Under the pieces are notes generated by a model. The model was not told the origin of the DNA. It did no database searches and worked only from the letters and a program-made list of their open reading frames with translations. Below, piece by piece: positions 44,245 through 53,218 of a stretch of 64,000 nt of DNA (its first letter is position 1; every line of letters begins with the position of its first letter). A program made the position numbers and the translations under genes. This DNA is from Roseburia_C sp900315735 (lineage in GTDB: Bacteria > Bacillota > Clostridia > Lachnospirales > Lachnospiraceae). The stretch lies in the NCBI GenBank assembly GCA_052118425.1, contig JBQKHF010000014.1; one strand, given 5' to 3'.

Positions 44245-45042
44245 TTAAATCCGGATAAGCCCGGACACTTCGTCCCGCTTTGCTACCTGGATTGGAAAAT
44301 CATTTCCGTGATACGGGTTCTCACCCTGCTCTACTTCCTGGCGTACTGTCTCATATGCCAGTTCTGCCAGATTATTTTCCTTGCTCAGATGCCCCAATAC
44401 AACTTTTTTAAACTTATCATGCAGAAGCTGTCCCAAAAACTGTCCGCTGCTCTCATTGGAAAGATGGCCTCTGTCTCCTAAAATCCGCTGTTTCAGTGGA
44501 TACGGATAACTGCCCACCTGAAGCATACGCACATCATGATTCGCTTCTAACAATAATACATCTAAATCCTGCAGCTTGTCTATAAGATAATTGTCATATT
44601 TTCCCAGATCGGTAATGACCGCCATCTTCTTACCCGGCTGTTTCATGATATATGCCACCGGATTTGCGGCATCATGGGAAATGGATACCGGCTCCACCGT
44701 AATATCCCCAATCTGAAATTCCACTCCGGCTTCAATGGGATGAAACAGTGTCTCATCTACTTTTCCTACACTGGAAATCCCTTTGATTGCCTCAATGGTC
44801 TCTGCTGTGGCATAGATTGGAATTCCATATTTTCTTGCAACCACGCCAAGACCGGAAATGTGATCTGAATGTTCATGGGTCACAAGCAGTGCCTGCATTT
44901 CTGCGGTTTTTAAACCGATACTGTTTAAGCCTGCTTCAATGCGCTTTCCACTGATTCCGGCATCAATCATCAGATGGCTGCTTTCTGTTCCTGCGTAGAT
45001 GCAGTTTCCACTGCTTCCACTTGCAATACTGCATAATTCCAT
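44245..45042 (-). CDS. YycJ-like metallo-beta-lactamase-fold hydrolase
   Basis: A 265-residue MBL-fold protein like Bacillus YycJ (WalJ). Conserved blocks are CSIASGSSGNCIY (start), LLVTHEHSDHISGLG (about 53-67, the HxHxDH zinc site), SHDAANPVAY (about 121), VITDLGKY (about 141) and LGHLSKENN (about 221). The family is thought to act on nucleic acids near replication, with an RNase-J-like core but no beta-CASP domain. It lies 20 bp after the FtsA-like gene in the polA operon. Confidence 0.92.
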   Translation of the reverse strand: MELCSIASGSSGNCIYAGTESSHLMIDAGISGKRIEAGLNSIGLKTAEMQALLVTHEHSDHISGLGVVARKYGIPIYATAETIEAIKGISSVGKVDETLFHPIEAGVEFQIGDITVEPVSISHDAANPVAYIMKQPGKKMAVITDLGKYDNYLIDKLQDLDVLLLEANHDVRMLQVGSYPYPLKQRILGDRGHLSNESSGQFLGQLLHDKFKKVVLGHLSKENNLAELAYETVRQEVEQGENPYHGNDFPIQVAKRDEVSGLIRI

Positions 45043-45062
45043 TTTCTTATGTCTCTTTCTAT

Positions 45063-47234
45063 TTAGTAATTCTCTTTCCAGTACACTTCGATTTTATCGC
45101 CATCCTGCAATACCTGTGTATACTGGGCATCCACGCCATTGATTAATGTTACAATTGCTCTTCCGTGGGATGCTGACAAGTCAAAATCAATATAATCGAA
45201 AATGTCTACGAATACATATTCTTCTTTGCCGCTTAAAGTAATTTTCTGATTATTTGCAATAATATGTAATTCTTTGCTTTCCGGCTCTGTTGGTTTCTGC
45301 TCCGGTGCAGTGGCTGCTGCTTCTGCTGCAGAATCTGTATTCGTTTCAACTGCTGTCTCATGAACTTCAGCTGCACTGTCTGTGCTTTCTTCTGTTGAAG
45401 CTTCTTCTTCCGGTCCGGCATCAAATCTGTGGTCTGCCTGTCCATAGGAAATATGACGTTCACCGCTTTCATAGGCAGAAGCACTCCATTCGATTTCAAA
45501 GTTCTCATAGCAAAGGGAACCCATATCTGCCGGTTTTCCATTTAAGATAATTCCGGCTTCTTCATCTATCCGCACATCCATAAACTCTGCCAGCTGTCCG
45601 ATGGTATAGAAGTTTCTGGTTTCGATTTCGTCCCCTTCCTGAATGACATAATTAGAAGGTTCTAAGCTTCCGTTGACCTGAACAAATTTCGGGCAGGTAA
45701 TATTGATGCCATTGACCTGGAAGGTAATGGTAGATGATGTATATTCATCTAACTGTTCAATCGTATATACGGCTTCTTTTCCAATGGTAGATGCTTCTAT
45801 CGTAATCTCGGAATTTGGAATCAGCGGTGTGTTGATGCTGACTACTCTTCCGTCCACTTTGACAATAGCTGATTCTCCCGGTTCTCCACGGACAATTCTC
45901 GGCTTGCCATTTACGGTAAACTCTACTGCCTTACCGCGTCTTGGGAACAGTGCCTCATTTGGGAAGCCTGCCTGTAATGCCGCATCTACAATGGTAAGAT
46001 GGCTGTTATCATAAAGCTTTAAGCGTTCTCCGTTAAAACGAACCATAATGAAATTATTCTTCTGGTCATAATAATTAAGGCAGATTCCAATCGGTGTTAC
46101 CAATAACGGGTCTTTCTTAATCTCTTCCTGTGCAAAATGAACTTCTTTTAAAACTTCTTCTCCACGTAAAGCCACACGTTCTCTTGGAATTTCAAGCTTG
46201 TCTGCAAGCATTTCCGTAAATCCGTGGATTTTGCCGCCACCGCCAACTACGAAAGTCGCGCTGACCGATTTATCACCATTTAACTCTTTGATTTTCTCTG
46301 CTACTTCTGTGGTAATTTTATCCACAGTATCATGGGTTAAATCCCAGATTTCTTCGGAAGGAATCGTATGGGTAATACTCATAATATCGGTAAATTCCAC
46401 TTCATCCGCCATACCGGATGTCAGCTTCATATGTTCTGCCATATTAAAATCTACCAGATAATGCTGTACGATTAATTCGGTCAGCTCATCTCCTGCATAA
46501 GGAATCATGCCATATGCAATAATACTGCCGTCTCTGGTAACACAGATATCGGATGTACCGGCTCCCACATCAACCAGTGCAATATTTAACATACGAAAGG
46601 CTTCCGGAATTGCTACATTGATTGCAGCAATAGGCTCCAAAGTCAGATTGGCAACATTTAATCCAGCCTGTCCTACTGCGGAATACAGACCATCTACAAC
46701 GTCCTCCGGCAGGAAGGTTACGATAATATCCTCAGAAATTTTCTTTGCCTTATGTCCTTCGATATTGGAAAAGACTTCATCATTGATATAATATTTTACA
46801 ACTGAATATCCCACACAGTAAAATTTGTAATGGGTATCATTCCGCTCTTTTAAAATCTGCTGGGCATGGTCTACTCCCAGTAAATCCAGAGTATGTATAT
46901 GTTCTGCAGTTACTACAGTCTCTTCTGCAAATTCATATTCCACGCTGGTGGTCACGGTTTTCAGTACACGACCAGCAGCAGCAATACAGACATCTGTAAG
47001 CTTTGTCTCTAACTGCCCCTCTAATTCTGCCTTTACTTCTGCAATGGTTCTGCCCACTCTTCCGATATCATGAATCTGACCATCCAACATGGCTCTGGTT
47101 TCATGCTCTTTCATATACTGGGCTGCCACATAGAAATCTTTGCCTTCCCGATATCCAACTGTTCCAACTACGTTTCTTGTTCCGATATCTAAGCCAAATA
47201 CAAATTGATTTGCATTCTGTTCTGCATTATCCAT
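45063..47234 (-). CDS. FtsA-like ASKHA protein with long C-terminal extension
   Basis: A 723-residue protein. The first 390 residues form an FtsA/PilM-type actin-like fold: FVFGLDIGTRNVVGTVGY (about 10-27), AAGRVLKTVTTSVE, LTLEPIAAINVAIPEAF, IALVDVGAGTSDICVTRDG (about 214-232) and VVGGGGKIHGFTEML. After about 430 residues come small beta domains with repeated VNG/IEVDG.. (pilus-assembly-like) segments. An Ala/Glu/Thr linker (about 590-650) follows, and a terminal beta-grasp-like domain (INGVDAQYTQVLQDGDKIEVYW). It lacks an FtsA amphipathic tail. ATG 47234 overlaps the coaE stop by 8 nt. It is widespread in Lachnospiraceae; role in division or envelope assembly is inferred only. Confidence 0.78.
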   Translation of the reverse strand: MDNAEQNANQFVFGLDIGTRNVVGTVGYREGKDFYVAAQYMKEHETRAMLDGQIHDIGRVGRTIAEVKAELEGQLETKLTDVCIAAAGRVLKTVTTSVEYEFAEETVVTAEHIHTLDLLGVDHAQQILKERNDTHYKFYCVGYSVVKYYINDEVFSNIEGHKAKKISEDIIVTFLPEDVVDGLYSAVGQAGLNVANLTLEPIAAINVAIPEAFRMLNIALVDVGAGTSDICVTRDGSIIAYGMIPYAGDELTELIVQHYLVDFNMAEHMKLTSGMADEVEFTDIMSITHTIPSEEIWDLTHDTVDKITTEVAEKIKELNGDKSVSATFVVGGGGKIHGFTEMLADKLEIPRERVALRGEEVLKEVHFAQEEIKKDPLLVTPIGICLNYYDQKNNFIMVRFNGERLKLYDNSHLTIVDAALQAGFPNEALFPRRGKAVEFTVNGKPRIVRGEPGESAIVKVDGRVVSINTPLIPNSEITIEASTIGKEAVYTIEQLDEYTSSTITFQVNGINITCPKFVQVNGSLEPSNYVIQEGDEIETRNFYTIGQLAEFMDVRIDEEAGIILNGKPADMGSLCYENFEIEWSASAYESGERHISYGQADHRFDAGPEEEASTEESTDSAAEVHETAVETNTDSAAEAAATAPEQKPTEPESKELHIIANNQKITLSGKEEYVFVDIFDYIDFDLSASHGRAIVTLINGVDAQYTQVLQDGDKIEVYWKENY

Positions 47235-47841
47235 TGGTATTTTCTCCCTCATTCTCTATTATCGTTCTTACCTGTGCAATGGTTTCTTCCGTCGTACCAT
47301 TATTATCAATTACCACTTTGCAATGTCTGCGGTATTCACTCTCACTGAGCTGGCTTTCAAACATTTCACTGATTTTTTCATCACTGTAGCCTCTCGACTG
47401 CTTCAGTCTTGCTCTTCGATTATCCTCTGAAGTATAAATATACCATAATTCATCGCAAATTTCATCATAATGTTCTTCGATTAATAATGCCGCTTCCAAT
47501 ACCAGATACCGGAGCTTTCCTTCCGTCTTCTCCTGCTCTAATGTATGAAGCACATATTCCTTTACTGCCGGATGCAAAATTTCATTCATTCCGTTCCGCT
47601 TAGCTTCATCCTTGAAAATAACAGCTGCCGCCTTCGGACGGTCCATCTGCCCCTTTTCATCAAAGACATCTGTTCCGGCAAACAGCTCCTGCAATTTTTC
47701 ATTACAGGACTGTCCCGGCTCGGAAAGCTCTCTTGCGATGTCATCCGCCAGCATTACTTTCGTATCTTCTCTGCCGGCAAGATATTTTAATATTTCTGTT
47801 TTTCCGGCTCCTACGCCTCCGGTAATTCCGATAAATTTCAT
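47227..47841 (-). CDS. coaE: Dephospho-CoA kinase
   Basis: A 204-residue P-loop kinase that completes CoA synthesis. GITGGVGAGKTEILKYL (about 4-20) is the Walker A region, and DDIAREL (about 33), HPAVKEYV, and LEAALLIEEHYDEICDELWYI (split: LVLEAALLIEEHY) are typical. ATG 47841 lies close to GCAGGA. The gene follows polA by 22 bp, a common order in Firmicutes. Confidence 0.96.
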   Translation of the reverse strand: MKFIGITGGVGAGKTEILKYLAGREDTKVMLADDIARELSEPGQSCNEKLQELFAGTDVFDEKGQMDRPKAAAVIFKDEAKRNGMNEILHPAVKEYVLHTLEQEKTEGKLRYLVLEAALLIEEHYDEICDELWYIYTSEDNRRARLKQSRGYSDEKISEMFESQLSESEYRRHCKVVIDNNGTTEETIAQVRTIIENEGENTNG

Positions 47842-47863
47842 AATTCCTGCCTTATGCCTTATC

Positions 47864-50500
47864 TTATTTTGCTTCGTACCAGTTATTTCCGGCATGCATA
47901 TCTACCTCTAAAGTTACTGCAAGGTCTGCTGCATGAAGCATTTCTTCTTTCAAAATTTTCTCTACCTGCTCTTGTTCCTCTTTGCAGGTCTCTACCAAAA
48001 GTTCATCATGTACCTGTAAAATCAATTTTGATTTCAAGCCTTCCTCTTTCAGGCGGTCATGCACATGAATCATGGCTATTTTAATAATATCTGCTGCAGA
48101 ACCCTGAATCGGTGCATTCATTGCCACACGTTCTCCAAAGGAACGCTGCATGAAATTACTGGAGGATAACTCCGGCACCGGTCTTCTTCTGCCAAACATC
48201 GTTGTGACATAACCTTTTGTCTTGCCATCCTCTACCAGTCCGTCTAAGAATGTCTTGATTCCAGGATAAGTTTCAAAATAGCTCTTAATATACTGTTCTG
48301 CTTCTTTTCTGGTAATGCTCAAGTCCTGACTTAATCCAAAAGAACTGATTCCATAGACGATACCAAAGTTTACCGCTTTCGCATTTCTTCGCTGCAGCGG
48401 TGTTACTTCTTCGAATGGCACATGAAATACCTTGGATGCAGTAATCGCATGAATATCCTCTGCATGCTTGTAGGCATCAATCAGATTTTTATCTCCTGAC
48501 ATATGTGCCAGCAGACGAAGCTCTATCTGGGAATAATCCGCATCTAAGAATACATAACCTTCTCTCGGTAAAAATACTTTACGAATCAGCCGTCCTAATT
48601 CCATACGGATTGGAATATTCTGAAGATTCGGGTCTGTACTGCTTAAACGTCCGGTGGCTGTTATGGTCTGCTGGAATGTACTGTGAATTCTTCCGTCTTC
48701 AGCAATAAATGCAGCCAGTCCATCGGCATATGTGGATTTTAATTTGGTCAACTGACGGTACTCTAATATTTTTGATACAATCGGATAATCCGGTGCCAGC
48801 TTTTCCAATACATCTGCTGCAGTGGAATATCCTGTCTTGGTCTTCTTGCCGTTTGGCATCTGCAGTTTTTCAAAAAGAATCACGCCAAGCTGTTTTGGTG
48901 AATTGATATTAAAGGTTTCACCGGCTTCTTCGTAGATTTCTTTTTCGATTTTATCTATGGATACTGCAAGATTCTCTCCATATTCTTTTAAAGCGTCTGC
49001 ATCAATGGCAATGCCTTCCTTTTCCATGTCAGATAAAGTATATACCAACGGCATTTCTATTTTATCAAAGAGTTCTTTCATGCCCTCTTCTTCTAACTGT
49101 TTTGTCAGCGGTTCTTTTGCCATTAAATTAATATATACCTGATAGCATGCCATTTTTAAGAATTCTTCCGGCTTTTCTTCCGATGCTGCGGCTAAATCTT
49201 TCTTTCCAAGATAATCCTCTTTCGATGGCACCATCAAATCGAGATAGTCTTTTGCAATGTCTTCATAGGCATAGTCATTTTTTAACGGATTTAATAAATA
49301 AGCAGCTATCTTCACATCAAAAATATGACTTTTTTCATCCGCTTCTATCCATCTAAGCTGTGGTTTCAAATCAAAGGTACAAAGTTCTGTGCCTGCTGCA
49401 AGAAGCCGTCTGCACTGTTCGAAAAGATACTGTTCTGTTACAAATCCTTCTACCGGGATATATGCCACATCTTCTTTTGTGCATGCAACTGCAAGCCCCA
49501 GTACAACATCCTTTTCATAAATCAACTGGATGCCTGCTGCCTGCTGCTCCTTTGCCTTTGCAAAGAATTCTTCTACCTCAGCAAAATCTCCAATTCGTTT
49601 AAAGTTTTCCTCTCCGGTATTTACCGGTGTGTCCACTTCAAACCGTTTCAAAAGATTCTTAAATTCCAGACGCTTACACATCACATAAGCTTCCGGTGTA
49701 TACAAATTGCCAATTCTTGCTTCGTTGATGTCATATGGGATATCTGCATCTATCTTAATGGTAGCCAGTGTCTTACTTAACTGTGCCATATCATAATGCT
49801 CTTTTAACATTTCTTTTGCACGGTTTGGCTTAATTTCTTCTACATGGGCATACGCATTTTCAATGCTGCCATATGCAACAATCAGGTTCGTGGCTGTCTT
49901 TTCGCCGATTCCCGGTACACCCGGAATATTATCTGCGGTATCGCCCATCAGTGCCTTTACATCAATAAACTGTAATGGTGTAACCTGATATTTTTCCAAT
50001 ACCTCTTTGGTATTATAATCTTCGATTTCGGTTCCGGTCCGCTTGGTCTTTGGAATCCGAATCTTAATATGGTCACTGGCAAGCTGCAATAAGTCCCGGT
50101 CTCCAGACACTACAGACACTTCATAGCCTGCTGCTTCACTGCGCTTTGCTATGGTTCCTAAAAGGTCATCTGCTTCTAAGCCTTCTTTTTCAATTACCGT
50201 AACTCCCATGGCACGCAGCATTTCTTTCATCAACGGTACCTGCTGCCGTAATTCTTCTGCCATCGGTTTTCTCGTTCCCTTGTATGCATCAAACATCTTA
50301 TGACGGAATGTCGGTGCATGCACATCAAAAGCAACCGTAAGATACTCCGGCTGCTCTTCCTCTAATATTTTAAATAAAATGTTTAAGAAACCATATACTG
50401 CATTGGTATGAAGTCCCTCTGCATTGGTCAAATCCGGTAATCCAAAAAATGCCCGGTTTAATATACTGTGTCCATCGATCAGAACTAATTTTTCGCTCAT
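47864..50500 (-). CDS. polA: DNA polymerase I
   Basis: An 878-residue repair and Okazaki-fragment polymerase. The 5'-nuclease domain (about 1-295) has LVLIDGHSILNRAFFG and ADNIPGVPGIGEKTA. The middle domain (about 310-470) lacks the DxE and other acidic residues of a proofreading exonuclease, so it should have no 3'-5' activity, as is usual in this group. The polymerase domain shows DADYSQIELRLLAHMSGD (about 655), RRNAKAVNFGIVYG (about 705) and QVHDELLVE (about 830). It heads the coaE - FtsA-like - YycJ series. Confidence 0.98.
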   Translation of the reverse strand: MSEKLVLIDGHSILNRAFFGLPDLTNAEGLHTNAVYGFLNILFKILEEEQPEYLTVAFDVHAPTFRHKMFDAYKGTRKPMAEELRQQVPLMKEMLRAMGVTVIEKEGLEADDLLGTIAKRSEAAGYEVSVVSGDRDLLQLASDHIKIRIPKTKRTGTEIEDYNTKEVLEKYQVTPLQFIDVKALMGDTADNIPGVPGIGEKTATNLIVAYGSIENAYAHVEEIKPNRAKEMLKEHYDMAQLSKTLATIKIDADIPYDINEARIGNLYTPEAYVMCKRLEFKNLLKRFEVDTPVNTGEENFKRIGDFAEVEEFFAKAKEQQAAGIQLIYEKDVVLGLAVACTKEDVAYIPVEGFVTEQYLFEQCRRLLAAGTELCTFDLKPQLRWIEADEKSHIFDVKIAAYLLNPLKNDYAYEDIAKDYLDLMVPSKEDYLGKKDLAAASEEKPEEFLKMACYQVYINLMAKEPLTKQLEEEGMKELFDKIEMPLVYTLSDMEKEGIAIDADALKEYGENLAVSIDKIEKEIYEEAGETFNINSPKQLGVILFEKLQMPNGKKTKTGYSTAADVLEKLAPDYPIVSKILEYRQLTKLKSTYADGLAAFIAEDGRIHSTFQQTITATGRLSSTDPNLQNIPIRMELGRLIRKVFLPREGYVFLDADYSQIELRLLAHMSGDKNLIDAYKHAEDIHAITASKVFHVPFEEVTPLQRRNAKAVNFGIVYGISSFGLSQDLSITRKEAEQYIKSYFETYPGIKTFLDGLVEDGKTKGYVTTMFGRRRPVPELSSSNFMQRSFGERVAMNAPIQGSAADIIKIAMIHVHDRLKEEGLKSKLILQVHDELLVETCKEEQEQVEKILKEEMLHAADLAVTLEVDMHAGNNWYEAK

Positions 50501-50506
50501 CTTGTC

Positions 50507-50974
50507 CTAACTTTCCTCATCCATCATCTGGAAGAATTTTGTATCTATTTCAGGGTATGACCGTTTCAATGAAATCGGCTTACCACTACGGTCTAAGAAG
50601 CAGTGCTCACTGGCTGCAATTGTCCGAAGCTCTCCGGTCTCTTTATCTGTCATACGATAACGGACACTGAGTTTGATTCCATTGTAACTTGCAATTGCTG
50701 TCTCAATGACAACGGTGTCCCCGAAACGCACCATGCTCTTATATTCACACTGTACCGACAGTACCGGACTGATAATTTCCTGGTCTTCCATCTGCTTATA
50801 GCTGAAGCCCATCTGGTCCATCAAATCCATTCGTGCCTCTTCCATCCAACGGATATAATTGGAGTGATGCACTATCCCCATCTGGTCTGTCTCATAATAT
50901 TTTACATTATGCTCATACGGTTTTACCTTAATTGGTGTTACTCCATGATAAATGTCAACTCTTGTATCCTTCAT
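50507..50974 (-). CDS. YbgC-like acyl-CoA thioesterase
   Basis: A 155-residue hotdog-fold thioesterase. The YbgC/4-hydroxybenzoyl-CoA thioesterase pattern YYETDQMGIVHHSNYIRWMEEAR (split: YETDQMGIVHHSNY and RWMEEAR) holds the catalytic Asp and the substrate helix. I chose ATG 50974, 8 nt after AAGGAAGG, over a GTG three codons earlier. It ends 6 bp before polA, so the two share a transcript. Confidence 0.9.
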   Translation of the reverse strand: MKDTRVDIYHGVTPIKVKPYEHNVKYYETDQMGIVHHSNYIRWMEEARMDLMDQMGFSYKQMEDQEIISPVLSVQCEYKSMVRFGDTVVIETAIASYNGIKLSVRYRMTDKETGELRTIAASEHCFLDRSGKPISLKRSYPEIDTKFFQMMDEES

Positions 50975-51064
50975 ATCTGTCACCTTCCTTACGAAACGAT
51001 TATACTCAAAAAACGAACGACGTTCAAGCGTCGGAGGGATTCTTTTCGAATTATTCCGCCTTTT

Positions 51065-51568
51065 CTATTCTCCAGTCACCTGAATCTGACACATTTTCAT
51101 AGTTGTAAGTGCTGCCTCATGGGATTCCGGTGTCACTCCGGCACAGCATGCGGCATCCACTGTAATTTCTACATCTGGAAATTCTGCCTTTAAAATCAGA
51201 GCATTGGATACCACACAGATATCCGTACAAAGACCGCATAATTCTATTTCTTCAAAGTTCCGCTCCGCCCAGTGTGTCCAGCCAAAGGTCGGTTTATTAA
51301 TATAACTGCATCCCGGCACCTCTAAGCCTTCTGCAATCTCCCAGCCCTTTGTTCCTTCGATGCAATGTTCCACCGGAAGCTTCTTTCCCTCCGGTGTACT
51401 AAGATAATCTGACTGATGGGTATCACGGGTAAAAATGATTTCGTCCCCACGCTCCTGATACTCTTTAATTTTCTCTTTTACCTTTGGTACAATTTCCTGC
51501 GCTTCCTTTGTTCCAAGCGAACCATCAATAAAATCATTCTGCATATCTACTACAATCAGTGTTTTCAT
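51065..51568 (-). CDS. Nicotinamidase-like cysteine hydrolase
   Basis: A 167-residue isochorismatase-fold hydrolase. The Asp of VVDMQNDFIDGSLG (about 7-20), TRDTHQSDYLSTPEGK with the metal-binding DxH, a lysine in YINKPTFG (about 92) and the nucleophile Cys in CGLCTDICVVSNAL (about 115) make the Asp-Lys-Cys triad. Sequence and size resemble PncA, which turns nicotinamide to nicotinate, though other isochorismatase-family amidases look similar. It is transcribed alone. Confidence 0.87.
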   Translation of the reverse strand: MKTLIVVDMQNDFIDGSLGTKEAQEIVPKVKEKIKEYQERGDEIIFTRDTHQSDYLSTPEGKKLPVEHCIEGTKGWEIAEGLEVPGCSYINKPTFGWTHWAERNFEEIELCGLCTDICVVSNALILKAEFPDVEITVDAACCAGVTPESHEAALTTMKMCQIQVTGE

Positions 51569-51684
51569 ATTTGATTCCTTTCATTCCTTTTTACAAATGA
51601 TTATCCTGAAGTTATTTTCTTTTATTATACACATTTTCTCTGACAGTTGCATAACATATCATAAATATCTTATGGTCAACCGCT

Positions 51685-51867
51685 ATGTCAAACTGTACGA
51701 ATCTTTTTTACCTCTCCACAATTTCCTGCCAGTTGTCCGAATGCCTGTCGACCGATGAGCTTACGCTTCTTGCCGCAGACCTTGTGGTATTAAGTGATAT
51801 GCTTGCAAATCTTGCTGCCCGAAAATCACTCTGTGAGCCTGCTGCTTCTGCGGAAGATGTGCCGTAA
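51685..51867 (+). CDS. DUF6774 small protein
   Basis: A 60-residue protein with two cysteine-bearing helices. The pattern ISCQLSECLSTDELTLLAADLVVLSDMLANLA (split: CLSTDELTLLAA and LSDMLANLAARKSLC) matches what I recall of DUF6774, a small protein family of Lachnospiraceae without known function. No strong SD precedes the ATG. A repeat-linked terminator follows on this strand, with TTCTTTT after it. This supports a real plus-strand transcript. Confidence 0.6.
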   Translation: MSNCTNLFYLSTISCQLSECLSTDELTLLAADLVVLSDMLANLAARKSLCEPAASAEDVP

Positions 51868-51877
51868 ACCACCTACC

Positions 51878-51921
51878 GGACTTGCCACCGGCAGTTTCTT
51901 ACGGATGCCCGACAGCAAAAA
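51878..51921. repeat. Terminator-linked repeat, copy D
   Basis: GGACTTGCCACCGGCAGTTTC followed by TTACGGATGCCCGACAGC and AAAAA. On the minus strand it begins in the T-tract of the adjoining terminator. Confidence 0.8.
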
Positions 51922-51957
51922 TGCAGAGAAGTATCTCTATAAACTACTTCTCTGCAT
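51921..51957. terminator. Terminator, both strands
   Basis: ATGCAGAGAAGTA (51921-51933) pairs exactly with 51945-51957, loop 11 nt. Plus-strand TTCTTTT can serve the DUF6774 gene; minus-strand TTTTT can serve the TfoX-like transcript. Confidence 0.82.
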
Positions 51958-51989
51958 TCTTTTATAATGTCTTTGTAAAGCAAATAATT

Positions 51990-52049
51990 CTATTGTACTG
52001 CTAAATTTGCCAATATTTCTAAATCCTGTTCTTCTGCTTTTCGTACCAT
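51990..52049 (-). pseudogene. N-terminal relic of a GNAT acetyltransferase
   Basis: Nineteen codons, MVRKAEEQDLEILANLAVQ, end in TAG. This is the typical first strand and helix of GNAT acetyltransferases (M.RKA...DL..LA.LA..LW), and a good SD, GGAG, lies 7 nt upstream. The remaining about 130 residues are gone; the sequence runs into the terminator-linked repeat D. It follows the TfoX-like gene by 25 bp. I take it as the stub of a deleted gene. Confidence 0.6.
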
Positions 52050-52074
52050 ATTGTTTCTCCAAGCTGAAAATTGT

Positions 52075-52395
52075 CTATTTCTTCTTTTTCGGTTTTGGGG
52101 CTGGCAGTTCATCATACATTGCATGAAACAAGCCTGTCAAAAATTCCTTATTATCAACTTCATCTACCAACAACATCTCTTTTGCTCCCTCATAGGGTAA
52201 TTCATACGGAGCTGTCGGCATATAACTAATTGCTGATTTTACTGGTTTAACAAGTAATCTATCATCATAGATACCGCCTACAATCTTGCCACGATAATAA
52301 ATAATAAATTCTCCCATCATAGCTCGATAAGTAATTTCTTCTAACTCAGATAGCTGCCCTAAAATAAACTCTAAGTATTCCTTGCTTGATGCCAT
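52075..52395 (-). CDS. TfoX N-terminal domain protein
   Basis: A 106-residue protein matching the N-terminal domain of TfoX/Sxy: MASSKEYLEFILGQLSELEE, MMGEFIIYYRGKIVGGIYDD-type core (YYRGKIVGGIYDDRLLVK), then VDEVDNKEFLTGLFHAMYDELP and a poly-lysine tail. TfoX is a competence regulator in proteobacteria; the isolated N-domain in Clostridia is of unknown function. The ATG follows GAGGAGG. The segment upstream contains an overlapping open frame. Confidence 0.88.
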   Translation of the reverse strand: MASSKEYLEFILGQLSELEEITYRAMMGEFIIYYRGKIVGGIYDDRLLVKPVKSAISYMPTAPYELPYEGAKEMLLVDEVDNKEFLTGLFHAMYDELPAPKPKKKK

Positions 52396-52621
52396 ATTTC
52401 CTCCTCAAATTCCGATTTATATTATTCATTATAAATTGCTTTGCCAAATATTTACCTCCACACAATATTCTTATGTTGCCCAATTCTTCTGCCGTTAAGC
52501 GCCGCTCTTCCTCTGTATCATACTTCACTTTCTTGAAAAAGAAAAGGTACTGAAAGTTACAGCAGGCTGCACCCATCACAAATGTAAATTCTACACCTCT
52601 ACAGTGACCTGCCCTTATCAT
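52346..52621 (-). other. Unrecognised small ORF overlapping two genes
   Basis: A 91-codon frame whose ATG overlaps the stop of the cytidylate kinase-like gene by 4 nt (ATGA), a normal coupling signature. It reads MIRAGHCRGVEFTFVMGAAC, CNFQYLFFFKKVKYDTEEER, RLTAEELGNIRILCGGKYLA and so on, a composition that looks coding. It then runs 50 bp into the TfoX gene in another frame, so its last part is probably not real. It may be a broken gene tail that lost its own stop. No family recognised. Confidence 0.45.
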
Positions 52622-53205
52622 TTTACACAATCCATTATGATTTTCTGGCACATATCATACCCTAACACAGAACTATTCAACGACAGTGTATAGTTCTCCG
52701 CCATTCCCCACTTCTGCTCTGTATAAAAGTTATAGTTTGCCCTGCGTCTTTTATTTGTATCATTTATCATTTTTATGGCATCTGCTTCTGTAACATGATA
52801 TAACCTGCAGATACGCTGTACCTTTTCCGGCATGTTTCCATGTATGAAGACATTCAGCACGTCAGCTCTGTCTCTTAAAATAAAATCTGCATTTCTTCCA
52901 ATGATTACACAGCTTTCTTTCTCAGCGATTTCCAGAATTACTTTTCTTTGTGCTTCATATACCATATCTTCCACTGATTTTCCCGTAATATCACGACCGG
53001 AAAAAGCATAGGCAAACAATCCTTTCTTGGGAGATAATTCAGCATTTTCCTGAATGTACTCCGGTGCGAACCCGGACTGTTCTGCAATCCGTCCAATGAT
53101 ATCCTTATCATAATAGGCGATACCAAGTTTTTTTGCCACTTCTTCCCCGATAAATCGACCGCCGCTTCCAAACTCTCTGCTGATTGTAATGATTCTTTTT
53201 GCCAT
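52618..53205 (-). CDS. Cytidylate kinase-like protein
   Basis: A 195-residue P-loop protein of the cytidylate kinase-like family (PF13189). ITISREFGSGGRFIGEEVAKKL (split: SREFGSGGRFIGEE) is its nucleotide-binding start, YDKDIIGRIAEQSG follows, then VIIGRNADFILRDR (about 97-110) and KRRRANYNFYTEQKWG. Paralogues of CMP kinase in Clostridia; the true substrate is not established. It lies 13 bp after the MATE gene in the same transcript. Confidence 0.87.
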   Translation of the reverse strand: MAKRIITISREFGSGGRFIGEEVAKKLGIAYYDKDIIGRIAEQSGFAPEYIQENAELSPKKGLFAYAFSGRDITGKSVEDMVYEAQRKVILEIAEKESCVIIGRNADFILRDRADVLNVFIHGNMPEKVQRICRLYHVTEADAIKMINDTNKRRRANYNFYTEQKWGMAENYTLSLNSSVLGYDMCQKIIMDCVK

Positions 53206-53218
53206 AGCTGCTTCCTCC

